NCBI GenBank assembly: GCA_021810145.1
Contig: JAJZJL010000005.1
Location: 1 to 64,000 of the forward strand
DNA length: 64,000 nucleotides
Reading direction: 5' to 3'
From: Planctomycetota bacterium
Lineage (GTDB): Bacteria; Planctomycetota; Phycisphaerae; WQYP01
Shown here: positions 43,944 through 52,259 of the stretch, piece by piece
Layout of the letters: each line of letters starts with the position of its first letter
Numbering within the stretch: the stretch's first letter is position 1
Notes under the pieces: generated by a model
The model's input: the letters and a program-made list of their open reading frames with translations, nothing else
Databases searched by the model: none
What the model was told of the DNA's origin: nothing
Made by a program: the position numbers and the translations under genes

Positions 43944-45467
43944 TCAAAGTGATTGCCGCTTTTTATCTCCTGCTTCCGTATATCCGTTGCGATTCGGGTT
44001 TCGGGTGCCGCCAAACCCCATGAAGATGCGTGTCAGCGTTAATAATGCCCGCAGGCGGACCGTCAGATCAGCCCCATGGAGAATCTGCAGTAACAACAGC
44101 AGTATCTGCTGGTCGTGGTGTTCCGGTTTGCGCAGATGATGCAATGTTCGACCGGTGCGCTCGACGATCACATTCGCCCAGGTCATGGCCAGCAATCCTT
44201 CCGCTGACCGGGTAGTGCCATAGCCGCTTTCTCCACGCGCGGTGAAAGGAACTTCCGGATGCGCGGTTGGCGCAATGAGATCATTGATGACGATACACCC
44301 CGCATCCAGCCGGCGCGCCAGAGAATTGGCGGGCACGGAATCACCGAAAATAGTGGCGCTTAACCGGAACGGGCAGGCGTTGTACGCACTGAGAGCTTCA
44401 AGCAAATCCGCTACCACATGTACACACAGTACCGGCGCCATGACATCCGCCGACATAATGGGCATATCCGGAGTCGTATGCATGAGAATCAGGGGACCAA
44501 GCAGTTTATTTTCCGATATGCTTCCCACCGCCAGACGCGCTCCGCGCGTCAATGCATCGCGCACCAGCGGCATGAGTTGAACGGTTGCGGATTCGGATAA
44601 TGTGGAGAGCTTGTAATCTTCAAAGCGGCTCATCAGCAGGTGTTCAAATTTTTCCAGCATGGACCGGATGATCAGCACCCGGCGGGGAGCGATACACGTG
44701 GCACTGCCATTAAATTCCAGGCCAAACTGCAGCAAAGCCACCGCCCGGTACAAATCCGCACTGGATAAAATAAATACCGCATCTGAACCGGAAAGTTCCA
44801 TAATCGCCGGTCGCGGTGGCTTTTCCGCCATCGATTGTGCGATCGCTTTTCCGGCAGTAGCCGAACCGGTCAAAACCACCTGATCCACGCCCAGCGCAAT
44901 GGCCTCATGAACCGCGTCATTATCTTCCGGCAGCAGATGAATGAGCGTTGGATCAATCCCGCTGGTGCGCAGCAGGCTGATCAGCGCCATTGCCGCAGGT
45001 GTGCCGTCCTTACCCGGTTTTAACAGCACCGCGTTGCCCGCAACCAGAGCCTGAAGTACCTGAACTCCCGGTAGAAACAGCGGGTAGTTGGATGGTCCGA
45101 CAATTAACACCAACCCATGCGGACGATGGTCCACCGTGATACGGAGGCCTGAAAACAGGGGAGATCGGACGCGCGGCCGCAAAATCCGCTCAGCACGGCG
45201 CAGTAAAAATCGTGCCGCATCGGCCAGGGGAATGATTTCAGCCGCAATCGACTCAATACTCGTGCGCCCGGGCAGGTGGGACAACGCATGAATAAATCGG
45301 GACGGACTGGCCGCCAGGCTGTGGCGAAATTTTGTAATGGCATAGAGACGATGCTCAACGGTTTGCCGACTCCATTGAATCTGCGATGCGCGAGCTTGCG
45401 CCACACTGAGTTCCAGTGGTTGCGTGGCGTTGAATCGCTCGGAAAATGGCTGTTCAACAGGTTCCAT
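43944..45467 (-). CDS. aldehyde dehydrogenase of the carotenoid cluster
   Basis: A 507-residue NAD(P)-dependent aldehyde dehydrogenase. Active-site landmarks are N127 (GPSNYP), E224 (MELSGSD) and the nucleophile C258 (GSATC). It lies between two carotenoid desaturase-like genes, with gaps of about 70 and 15 bases, so the cluster is an operon. In C30 pathways such an enzyme (AldH/CrtNc) converts the diapocarotene aldehyde to the carboxylic acid. The C-terminal 80 residues extend past the usual catalytic core (HHDQQILLLLLQILHGADLT onwards) and are of unknown role. Confidence 0.85.
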   Translation of the reverse strand: MEPVEQPFSERFNATQPLELSVAQARASQIQWSRQTVEHRLYAITKFRHSLAASPSRFIHALSHLPGRTSIESIAAEIIPLADAARFLLRRAERILRPRVRSPLFSGLRITVDHRPHGLVLIVGPSNYPLFLPGVQVLQALVAGNAVLLKPGKDGTPAAMALISLLRTSGIDPTLIHLLPEDNDAVHEAIALGVDQVVLTGSATAGKAIAQSMAEKPPRPAIMELSGSDAVFILSSADLYRAVALLQFGLEFNGSATCIAPRRVLIIRSMLEKFEHLLMSRFEDYKLSTLSESATVQLMPLVRDALTRGARLAVGSISENKLLGPLILMHTTPDMPIMSADVMAPVLCVHVVADLLEALSAYNACPFRLSATIFGDSVPANSLARRLDAGCIVINDLIAPTAHPEVPFTARGESGYGTTRSAEGLLAMTWANVIVERTGRTLHHLRKPEHHDQQILLLLLQILHGADLTVRLRALLTLTRIFMGFGGTRNPNRNGYTEAGDKKRQSL

Positions 45468-45482
45468 ACAGCACGCGTATCC

Positions 45483-47069
45483 TCACGTTTTCACCGAATC
45501 GGCGTCCAGCTCCGCCGCGGTTGCCGAGCCTATTTTACCCTGCTTGACGCTCATTGCCGAAGCGAGTTGGTCCCACTGCGCTTTTAAGCCCAAGTCTTCC
45601 AGCAGCAGTCGTGAACTTATCCGGGACGACTCATAAATGACCGGCAGTCCGCTGCCGGGGTGGGTTCCTCCGCCAACGAGATAAATTCCGCCGGTTTCTT
45701 CCAGCCGGTTATGCGGACGAAAATGCAGCATTTGCCGGAAATCATGGGCCAGATTAAACGTGGCACCGCGGAATATGGCCATGCGATTCTGCCAATCCTC
45801 AGGCGTGACAACACGTTCAAAGCGAATGCGGGATTCGATATCTTTCAGGCCGAAACGCTCAAGTTGTCGCAACATGCGCTGCCGAAATGACGCCTTGGCG
45901 GATTTCCAATCTATGTTGGCATGTTGATGCGAAACCGGAACCAGTACATATAACGTACTGCATCCTGCCGGTGCCAGAGCCGGGTCGGTTACACATGCGT
46001 TCTGAACATAAAATGACGGATTATCTGAAAGCTGATGTTCCTGTTCTATGTCCGAGAGATTCTGCCGGTAGTTCTCAGCCAGGTAAATGTTGTGATGCAG
46101 CAGGTCGGGGTAGTGGCCTTCAATACCCAGATACATCATGAATGTTGAGCAGGAGTACCGGGCATTTTCAATGCGCTGATTGGTCCAGCGGCGTCGCAGG
46201 CCATCGGGTATCAGGCGGGGAACGGCATGTGCGAAATCGGCATTAATAACCACCGCGTCGGCGGGGTAGGTTGCCTGGTGTGTGCGCACAGCGGTAACCA
46301 CCGATCCGCTGAATACCAATTCTTCCACCGGTTCACCAAGTTTTATCCGCACACCCGATGCTTCCAGCAGTTCACCCATGCGTTCGCTTACGCGGGCGCA
46401 GCCGCCCAGCGGATGAAATACCCCGTGTTCGTATTCCAGGAATGACAAAATGGAAAATAATCCCGGGCAGCGAAAGGGTGACATGCCCAGATACTTGGCC
46501 TGAAAGCTGAAGGCCAGGCGAATGCGCGGGTCGGCGAAATAGCGTTGCAATTCCCGGTCCAGCGAATTCCATGGCCGCAGCATGGGCAGTAATTTCATCA
46601 TTCGCCTGGTAATGATGTCGCGCCAGCTCGAAAAAGGCGTCTGCAGACAGGGTGTAAACGCCTCCAGTTTGGCACGATTTTCACTTAAAAACCGGGGCAG
46701 ATTTTCCGCATCTTTGGGAGCCAGTTGCGCAATTGCTGCCTGCATTTTGCCTACATCGCCCGTGGCCACAATTTCCCCATTGCCTTCAAAGGTCAGACGA
46801 TATTGCGGGTCCAGCCGTCGCATGGGCACTTCGTTAAAAAGATCATATCCGGCAGCGGCAAAGATATTTTTGAGGACTTCAGGATACAGAAAGAAGGTGG
46901 GGCCAACGTCAAACCGGAATCCGTCGCTTTCAATAGCGCTGGTTCTTCCGCCCACGTGATCCAGACGTTCCAGAATCGTCACATCCAGACCGGCTTTGGC
47001 CAGTAACATCGCTGCAGCCAGCCCGCCCGGGCCGGCACCGACAATAACCACACGCTTCTTTTTGCTCAT
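45483..47069 (-). CDS. crtN: phytoene-desaturase-family enzyme (CrtN-like)
   Basis: A 528-residue FAD enzyme. The N-terminal motif is VVIVGAGPGGLAAAMLLAKA followed by LERLDHVGGRTSAIESDGF, and the C-terminal motif is IYLVGGGTHPGSGLPVIYES. The start at 47069 is preferred because it begins MSKKKRVVIVGAG, with GGAGG about 12 bases upstream. As first gene of the cluster it is the likely dehydrosqualene/squalene desaturase that creates the polyene chain. Planctomycetes are known to use squalene-derived C30 carotenoids. Discrimination from a C40 CrtI cannot be made by eye. Confidence 0.82.
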   Translation of the reverse strand: MSKKKRVVIVGAGPGGLAAAMLLAKAGLDVTILERLDHVGGRTSAIESDGFRFDVGPTFFLYPEVLKNIFAAAGYDLFNEVPMRRLDPQYRLTFEGNGEIVATGDVGKMQAAIAQLAPKDAENLPRFLSENRAKLEAFTPCLQTPFSSWRDIITRRMMKLLPMLRPWNSLDRELQRYFADPRIRLAFSFQAKYLGMSPFRCPGLFSILSFLEYEHGVFHPLGGCARVSERMGELLEASGVRIKLGEPVEELVFSGSVVTAVRTHQATYPADAVVINADFAHAVPRLIPDGLRRRWTNQRIENARYSCSTFMMYLGIEGHYPDLLHHNIYLAENYRQNLSDIEQEHQLSDNPSFYVQNACVTDPALAPAGCSTLYVLVPVSHQHANIDWKSAKASFRQRMLRQLERFGLKDIESRIRFERVVTPEDWQNRMAIFRGATFNLAHDFRQMLHFRPHNRLEETGGIYLVGGGTHPGSGLPVIYESSRISSRLLLEDLGLKAQWDQLASAMSVKQGKIGSATAAELDADSVKT

Positions 47070-47450
47070 AGAGCGACTGAACCTCCACGAATTCGGGATA
47101 TTGTAGGCAGGCAATGACGCCTTGTCTGAATTCGCATTCATTTCTTCCATTATGCCAGTACGCAGGTAAATCCGCAGCCGATGAGTGGTCGGTGGGCTGC
47201 CCTGGGCGGAACCGACCATTTTATAGATCTGATATTGAACTGTGTGTGATAAATCGGGCGATTTGTCAAAAATACGATCGATGCAGGGGCCAGGTAATGG
47301 CTATGGGCTATCGTCGCGGAGCCAAAGTATGTTGCCGCTTGGGCCGCTGGTCAGATCACTGCCGTGGGGGTGTCATGCGCGTGTTTTCAGAACCGCTGTT
47401 GGCAAGCATTTACACCCGTGACGATTTTGTTATAATTCTCAATTCGTTAC
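47070..47450. other. intergenic region upstream of tRNA-Gly
   Basis: About 380 bases between the divergent carotenoid operon and the tRNA gene. Apart from the tRNA promoter no feature was identified; the carotenoid operon promoter must lie here but was not located. Confidence 0.5.
47409..47436 (+). promoter_or_regulatory. promoter of tRNA-Gly
   Basis: TTTACA (47409-47414), 16-base spacer, TATAAT (47431-47436), ending 14 bases before the mature tRNA 5' end. This is a near-consensus sigma-70-type promoter. Confidence 0.75.
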
Positions 47451-47522
47451 GCGGGCGTAGCTCAGTGGTAGAGCGTCACGTTGCCAACGTGAATGTCGAG
47501 GGTTCAAATCCCTTCGCCCGCT
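47451..47522 (+). tRNA. tRNA-Gly (anticodon GCC)
   Basis: A 72-base cloverleaf: acceptor stem GCGGGCG (47451-47457) with CGCCCGC (47515-47521), D arm GCTCAGTGGTAGAGC, anticodon arm TCACGTTGCCAACGTGA with anticodon GCC at 47483-47485, and T arm GGGTTCAAATCCC. The discriminator base is T. CCA is not encoded. The gene ends 1 base before the stop codon of the convergent aroC gene. Confidence 0.97.
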
Positions 47523-47523
47523 T

Positions 47524-48684
47524 TCAGATGCCAAGTTGTCGTGCGGCGGCTAGGAACTGCTCATAATTTGTGTGCATTTCACGCATGGAGTCGCCCCCAA
47601 ATTTTTCCACCATGGACCGGGCAATCTCAAATGCTATAACATTTTCCACAACGACCGCGGCGGCGGGAACCGCGCAGACATCACTGCGCTCATAATCCGC
47701 TTTGCCGGCCTGTTTATTCGTCAGATCCACACTCGGCATGGTCTTTTTCAGCAGCGTGCTGATGGGCTTCATTGCCGCCCGCACCACCACCGGTTGCCCG
47801 TTGGTCATGCCGCCTTCCAACCCGCCGGCGTTATTGGTGGGGCGGTTGAACCCGAGTTTGGGCGTATCACGCAGGGCCGGGTCATATTCAATCGGGTCAT
47901 GTACTTCCGAGCCGGGCAGTTCCGCGGTTCTAAACCCCATGCCAATTTCCACGCCTTTTATGGCTTGGATGCCCATGACTTCCGCGGCAATGCGGCTGTC
48001 GAGTTTCCAATCCCATTGTGCGCAACTGCCTAATCCGATGGGGCAGCCGATTACCCGTGTTTCAACGATTCCGCCTAGCGTATCGCCCTGAATTTTTGCC
48101 GCCTTGATTTGCTCAATCATTGCTTCGGCCGCAATCGAATCCGGGCAATATACCTCGCTGGTTGCAATCAGCCGGCGCAGCTCAGGTAACGGCGTGTCCG
48201 CGGCGACATGGGCCTTGGCCGATCCGATCTGCACCACAAAACCAACAACTTCAATGCCAAATTGCCGCAGAAGGCACCGCGCAATAGCCCCCACGGCCAC
48301 GCGATTCGCGGTTTCCCGGGCGCTGGCGCGTTCCAGCGTCTCACGGCAATCCGTGCTCAGCCATTTGGTGGCCCCGGCCAAATCCGCATGACCGGGCCGC
48401 GGCTTTATCAAGGCCGGAGTATCATCCAATCGGCTGTCTTTATTGGGTATTTCCACCACCAGCGGGGAGCCAATGGTTTTCCCCCGCCTGAAACCCGTAC
48501 GGAAATTCACCGCATCGGTTTCAATGCGCTGCCGGCCACCGCGGCCGTAGCCGCCCTGTCGTCGGCGTAATTCGCTATTGATGAAATCGACGTCCAAATC
48601 CAGTCCGGCGGGCAGCCCCTCAATAATGCTCACCAGAGCCGGACCGTGTGATTCACCTGCAGTACGATAAGTCAATGTTGCCAT
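47524..48684 (-). CDS. aroC: chorismate synthase
   Basis: A 386-residue enzyme, normal length, starting MATLTYRTAGESHGPALVSI. Family landmarks include GESHGP, RRQGGYGRGGRQRIE, RPGHADLAGATKW, RASARETANRVAVGA and GGMTNGQPVVVRAAMKP. It converts 5-enolpyruvylshikimate-3-phosphate to chorismate, the last step of the shikimate pathway, using reduced FMN. The frame is open upstream, but the ATG at 48684 fits the family's N-terminus; the ribosome site is weak. It is not clustered with other aro genes. Confidence 0.95.
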   Translation of the reverse strand: MATLTYRTAGESHGPALVSIIEGLPAGLDLDVDFINSELRRRQGGYGRGGRQRIETDAVNFRTGFRRGKTIGSPLVVEIPNKDSRLDDTPALIKPRPGHADLAGATKWLSTDCRETLERASARETANRVAVGAIARCLLRQFGIEVVGFVVQIGSAKAHVAADTPLPELRRLIATSEVYCPDSIAAEAMIEQIKAAKIQGDTLGGIVETRVIGCPIGLGSCAQWDWKLDSRIAAEVMGIQAIKGVEIGMGFRTAELPGSEVHDPIEYDPALRDTPKLGFNRPTNNAGGLEGGMTNGQPVVVRAAMKPISTLLKKTMPSVDLTNKQAGKADYERSDVCAVPAAAVVVENVIAFEIARSMVEKFGGDSMREMHTNYEQFLAAARQLGI

Positions 48685-48854
48685 AGCTGGGGAATTGTAA
48701 CGTCTGTCCGCCCGGGCGGCTAATGAATCTGATGATTGTCGGCCCAGGAATCGTAGGCAATGAAGGCAAGAATAATCAGAAATCAATGATTTCCTGCAAA
48801 ACAGAGCTGCATAAAATCGACAATCCCATTGATGGGCTCGATTGGCCTTTGCGG

Positions 48855-48880
48855 ATGGAGAATGTGGGGGAAAGTGGAGA
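48855..48880 (+). promoter_or_regulatory. MraZ-box-like triple repeat
   Basis: GATGGA (48855), GTGGGG (48865) and GTGGAG (48875) occur at an exact 10-base step with 4-base spacers. MraZ autoregulates dcw clusters by binding GTGGG-like repeats at this phasing. The array is about 150 bases upstream of the nearest promoter candidate and 230 bases from the mraZ start, further than in E. coli. Confidence 0.5.
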
Positions 48881-49025
48881 AAAAGTAAAAAATATTTTTT
48901 TTACATCGATGCACCCAAAATTCTACTAATAGTGGTTCTCAGTGTTTTGAAGCTACTGGTTGATGTTATTATGGGGCGTGTGAATGTTGAATCCCATGAT
49001 TGCCCCTAATGTGGAGCAAAAAGTA

Positions 49026-49053
49026 TTGACTTTCCCACAAGTTTTTATATGCT
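49026..49053 (+). promoter_or_regulatory. candidate mraZ promoter
   Basis: TTGACT (49026-49031) and TATGCT (49048-49053) with a 16-base spacer lie about 55 bases before the mraZ start. A weaker alternative is TTTACA at 48900 with TACTAA at 48924. Confidence 0.45.
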
Positions 49054-49109
49054 CTAAGCCGATGAAGACAGGAGCAAGTTTTCTGTGTGCTTGAAGGTTG
49101 GAAGCTTGG

Positions 49110-49592
49110 ATGTATCTGGTTGGTTCATACGAGCACGTAATCGACGCCAAGAATCGCCTGGCGATTCCATCGGCGCATCGGCAGGAAGTGCCCGAATCAC
49201 CATCCGGAAAGAAGCGATTCTATGCCCGGCCAGTTGAAATTCGTGAGCCCAGCGGTGGCAAGCGGCGTTTTGTGGAACTGATCCCCGAGCCGGTTTTTTT
49301 AGCTCTTGCGGAGAAGGAAAAAAAAGAAGACAGCCTGGAAATGCCGGTTGAAGAACAGGATCGTCAATTAAGCCTGTTCGCAGGCGTCAAGATTCTGGAA
49401 ATCGACGAGCAGGGCAGGGTTGTCATGCCCGATGATTTTCTGGATCGTCCGGATAAAAAGCCCAGCCGCTTTGCCATCAATATCCTGGGCCGTGATGTGG
49501 TACTTGCGGGCGTTGGTTCCCGCATACAGGTATGGAACGCGGAAGAATATCATCGCCGCTTTGATGGAGCCGGAAGGGTTCGGGCGGCGTAA
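49110..49592 (+). CDS. mraZ: transcriptional regulator MraZ
   Basis: A 160-residue protein starting MYLVGSYEHVIDAKNRLAIP, the MraZ/AbrB double-barrel opening. Both DxxxR signature motifs are present: DAKNR in the first repeat and DEQGR (LEIDEQGRVVMPDDF) in the second. MraZ heads the division and cell-wall cluster and represses it. A charged insertion (KEKKEDSLEMPVEEQ) separates the two halves. GAAGG lies about 11 bases upstream of the ATG. It is followed by a structured non-coding stretch and then rsmH, the usual partner gene. Confidence 0.9.
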   Translation: MYLVGSYEHVIDAKNRLAIPSAHRQEVPESPSGKKRFYARPVEIREPSGGKRRFVELIPEPVFLALAEKEKKEDSLEMPVEEQDRQLSLFAGVKILEIDEQGRVVMPDDFLDRPDKKPSRFAINILGRDVVLAGVGSRIQVWNAEEYHRRFDGAGRVRAA

Positions 49593-49593
49593 C

Positions 49594-49932
49594 AATACTC
49601 TCTGGAGCGCTTCTCGCGGTCAAGGATGACCGCTGAGACCAGGCTCCCCACGCAGGGATGCGTGTGTATGAAAGGCTTCTGCTGTCGCATGGATGCGACA
49701 TAATAAGAAGCCGACACAGGGCGAATTGCGGTACGGACAGTTCATGGAAGAACTGTCCGTACCGCCGCCCCGAAACAATGGCCAGGTGGCTGAACAGGAT
49801 GTTCGGTTCCCGCACGCCACCAACTCAAAGGACTGAGGCTTTGGCGCCGCTGGTCTTCAAGGATGAACATGCTCGGGCCATGGAAGGCATGGCAGGGACA
49901 CGTACCGGCCAGTCGTGTCCCTGTCTTTTTTT
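49594..49932 (+). ncRNA. candidate CsrB/RsmZ-like RNA with repeated GGA loops
   Basis: Between mraZ and rsmH the plus strand folds into a chain of hairpins whose loops carry GGA. The motif positions are AAGGA 49622-49626, AGGGA 49654-49658, ATGGA 49689-49693, ATGGA 49744-49748, CAGGA 49795-49799, AAGGA 49828-49832, AAGGA 49859-49863 and ATGGA 49880-49884. The stems range from a perfect 16 bp (49728-49743 with 49750-49765) and 7 bp (49616-49622 with 49627-49633) to weak ones of 3-5 bp. A closing stem GGCTTCT/AGAAGCC (49674-49680, 49706-49712) encloses the third hairpin. The series ends in an intrinsic terminator. GGA in hairpin loops is the binding signature of CsrA/RsmA, and many copies in one RNA is the design of CsrB/RsmZ decoys. 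No own promoter was identified, so the RNA may be processed from, or be the 3' part of, the mraZ transcript. The 5' end is a guess. Confidence 0.65.
49893..49932 (+). terminator. intrinsic terminator of the structured RNA
   Basis: A 10-bp stem (49893-49902 with 49914-49923, core GGGACACG/CGTGTCCC), an 11-base loop and then seven T residues at 49926-49932: a textbook Rho-independent terminator, placed before rsmH. Confidence 0.88.
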
Positions 49933-50017
49933 CGATTTTTCGGTCGGGCAATGGTCGTTCCACGCCCCGACTTGTGAGTTATCGGATTCAGGTCTTCGGC
50001 GTGAGCCGTTGCTGCAG

Positions 50018-50935
50018 ATGGATACGGCACAACATGGTCACGAACCTGTCCTGCTCAATGAAGCAATGGAATTGCTGTCTCCGCAATCCGGCGACATCGT
50101 CCTTGATTGTACAACCGGCCGCGCGGGACACGCTCTGGCACTGGCTGGGAAAATTGGCGCAAATGGCACCCTGCTGTGTCTGGATGTTGATCCGGTTAAT
50201 CTCACGTTTGCAAAGCAGCGACTGGATAACGCCGGACCAACCTGCCGCTTTTTTCAGGCTAATTTTGCGCAGCTCCCGGACGTACTGGATGCCGCTGAGA
50301 TTCCGGCCGTCGATGTAATTTTGGCAGATCTCGGTGTTTCCACCAACCAGATGTTGTCAGAGCAATATGGGCTGAGTTTTACGCACGATGGTCCGCTGGA
50401 TATGCGGTTGGATCCGCAGTTGGATCGCACGGCGGCTGATCTAGTCAATGACCTGCCGGAAAAAGATCTGGCTGATCTGATTTTTCAGAACGCGGAAGAA
50501 CGGTATTCGCGGCGAATTGCGCGAAACATTGTACAAGCTCGCAAACTGAAAAGAATTGCCACGACCGCCGAATTGGCAAGGCTTGTCCGTGCGTGCTTGC
50601 CACCGGCGCGATTCGGTCAAATTGATCCGGCCACTCGTACTTTCCAGGCGATACGCATGGAAGTGAATCATGAACTCGACAACCTTGCAGAGTTGTTAAA
50701 AGTGGCACCCGGACGGCTTAAACCCGGAGGGCGAATCGGGATCATCAGTTTTCATTCCGGTGAAGACCGACTGGTCAAACAGGAATTCAGACAATGGGCT
50801 GCTGATGGAAAATGTGACGTATTAACGTCCAAGCCCGTTGTGCCGACAGAATTTGAAATGACTTCCAATCCGAGGAGCCGAAGCGCTAAATTGCGGGTTG
50901 CTCGTTTGCGGATGGAAGAAAAACAGGCTTGGTGA
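50018..50935 (+). CDS. rsmH: 16S rRNA m4C1402 methyltransferase RsmH (MraW)
   Basis: A 305-residue enzyme starting MDTAQHGHEPVLLNEAMELL. The SAM-binding region has DCTTGRAGHALALAGK and CLDVDP; other RsmH landmarks are ADLGVSTNQM, DGPLDMRLDP, RTFQAIRMEVNHELDNL and IISFHSGEDRLVK. It methylates N4 of C1402 in 16S rRNA in the decoding centre. The frame is open for 120 codons upstream, but that part overlaps the structured RNA and its terminator, so the ATG at 50018 is taken as the start. It has no strong ribosome site. Confidence 0.93.
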   Translation: MDTAQHGHEPVLLNEAMELLSPQSGDIVLDCTTGRAGHALALAGKIGANGTLLCLDVDPVNLTFAKQRLDNAGPTCRFFQANFAQLPDVLDAAEIPAVDVILADLGVSTNQMLSEQYGLSFTHDGPLDMRLDPQLDRTAADLVNDLPEKDLADLIFQNAEERYSRRIARNIVQARKLKRIATTAELARLVRACLPPARFGQIDPATRTFQAIRMEVNHELDNLAELLKVAPGRLKPGGRIGIISFHSGEDRLVKQEFRQWAADGKCDVLTSKPVVPTEFEMTSNPRSRSAKLRVARLRMEEKQAW

Positions 50936-50989
50936 TGCGGTAACAACCAGTGTTCCGCCGCGCATAGAATGACCGGGAGGTAAGGCATT

Positions 50990-51880
50990 ATGAACAGAGA
51001 AACAAAAATCGGGCTGGTAACAGGCGTAACGCTCATAGTTCTTATTGGAGCTATGCTATCAAGCTATCTGAGTGCTCCGCACGACAAAATCGGTGATTTG
51101 TCTATAAGTGGACTTGGTCGCACGCTGCGCAACCAGATCAGCAATCCGGTGGGTATTGCGCAAGTACCGGTTCCACAAAAAGCGTCGATTCGCCCGCCGC
51201 AGCCGGCGGTTGTCGCGGCCGTTCCCTCTGCTGTTGTGCCGCCGGCCGTGACCGCTTCCACACAATACAATCAAGTTACGCAATTGCCTTATGGTGCATC
51301 ACCCAATACACCCCGCACCGCCCTGGTACAAACTGCCGCAACCGCTACTGCCGCCGTTATGCCGGTTGTCGTTGCCCGGCAACCATCCGTCGCGGTTGCC
51401 GCCGGTACCGCCAGCGCTGCCGCTTCATCCCAGGCTGCCACCTATACGGTGCGACCCGGCGATACATTGGGAAAAATTGCGTGGCATTTTTATCATGATG
51501 CCGGTCCGGTGGCTTTGCAACGAATCGTCAATGCTAATCGCTCGGAGCTAAGCAGTGTCAAGGCTATGATTCGTGTGGGTGAAACACTCCAAATTCCCGC
51601 CGTGAACCAGGGGAGCACATCACACCTGCGCCTCATGACCATGGCCGCTCAAACAGCCGGGAATCTCTACAGTGCCAAGACCGGATCGCAGCGCCGCACG
51701 GCCGGAGAGCCGGCACGGGTTCGCACATACCGTGTCCAAAGCGGTGATACACTATGGGGCATTGCTCAAAAAACCATGGGAGCGGGTACCGACGCCAATG
51801 TTCATCGCATCATGGTACTTAATCATATTCGTAACGCACGCACCATAGCGGTCGGCGAGACGCTGAAAATCCCATCCTGA
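50990..51880 (+). CDS. membrane-anchored LysM protein in FtsL position
   Basis: A 296-residue protein with a strong ribosome site (GGGAGG plus AAGG) before the ATG. An N-terminal transmembrane helix (about residues 8-28) is followed by a long Ala/Pro/Val-rich linker and two LysM domains (YTVRPGDTLGKIAWHFY near 150, YRVQSGDTLWGIAQKTM near 245) that bind peptidoglycan N-acetylglucosamine. It directly follows rsmH, where ftsL normally lies, suggesting a role in division or septal wall synthesis. No FtsL-like coiled coil is visible. Confidence 0.88.
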   Translation: MNRETKIGLVTGVTLIVLIGAMLSSYLSAPHDKIGDLSISGLGRTLRNQISNPVGIAQVPVPQKASIRPPQPAVVAAVPSAVVPPAVTASTQYNQVTQLPYGASPNTPRTALVQTAATATAAVMPVVVARQPSVAVAAGTASAAASSQAATYTVRPGDTLGKIAWHFYHDAGPVALQRIVNANRSELSSVKAMIRVGETLQIPAVNQGSTSHLRLMTMAAQTAGNLYSAKTGSQRRTAGEPARVRTYRVQSGDTLWGIAQKTMGAGTDANVHRIMVLNHIRNARTIAVGETLKIPS

Positions 51881-52259
51881 GACATCCAACCGCAGTGCGA
51901 TGCAAACTATCAAATGGCATTAATCGGCACGGGTGAAGTTGCAGAGCGGTGTACCTTTGTGCCGTTGCACGCTGGAAGCCGGTCCGGACAGTACTGCGGG
52001 TAAGATACCCGTTTGCGCCAGATTTTACGCATCAGTACAGCGAACCGCCAGATTGTAAAATCGTTACAACGCGTGCAGTTGCAAACCAGCTCGGGCGTTG
52101 CTTTCCCGTTGGCATCGGCGAAGATTGTGCCGCCAGAATCAGAAAGTTGGCCCGGCGCAGATGTCAGGAATTAGGGAAAGAAAACAAACGGGGCCGATCC
52201 ATAGCGCCCCGGACCGGCCCCGTTGCGGGAGAAGGATGTCATTTGTCACTAGCCGATAA
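51881..52259. other. intergenic region between convergent genes
   Basis: About 380 bases between the LysM gene and the PepSY-like gene, which converge. The only clear element is the terminator hairpin at 52187-52224. An open frame of 104 codons here has no ribosome site or recognisable product. Confidence 0.55.
52187..52224 (-). terminator. terminator of the PepSY-like gene
   Basis: A perfect 10-bp stem AACGGGGCCG/CGGCCCCGTT with an 18-base loop. On the minus strand it is followed by TTTGTTTTCTTT, a good T-rich tail, and it lies about 36 bases after the stop codon at 52260. Confidence 0.8.

Larger units (their letters stand above)
48685..49109. other. regulatory region between aroC and mraZ
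   Basis: About 425 bases, distinctly A/T-rich compared with its neighbours in 48870-49060. It contains MraZ-box-like repeats and a candidate promoter, described separately. No gene was found. Confidence 0.6.

Noticed and set aside
49594-49932. RNase P RNA or another housekeeping RNA between mraZ and rsmH
   Set aside because: The conserved RNase P core words (such as GAGGAAAGTCC and ACAGAAA) are absent; SRP RNA and tmRNA hallmarks were not seen either.
49658-50017. A 120-residue N-terminal extension of RsmH
   Set aside because: The extension overlaps a strong intrinsic terminator and the structured RNA, has no ribosome site, and RsmH homologues begin at the MDTAQHGHEPVLL segment.
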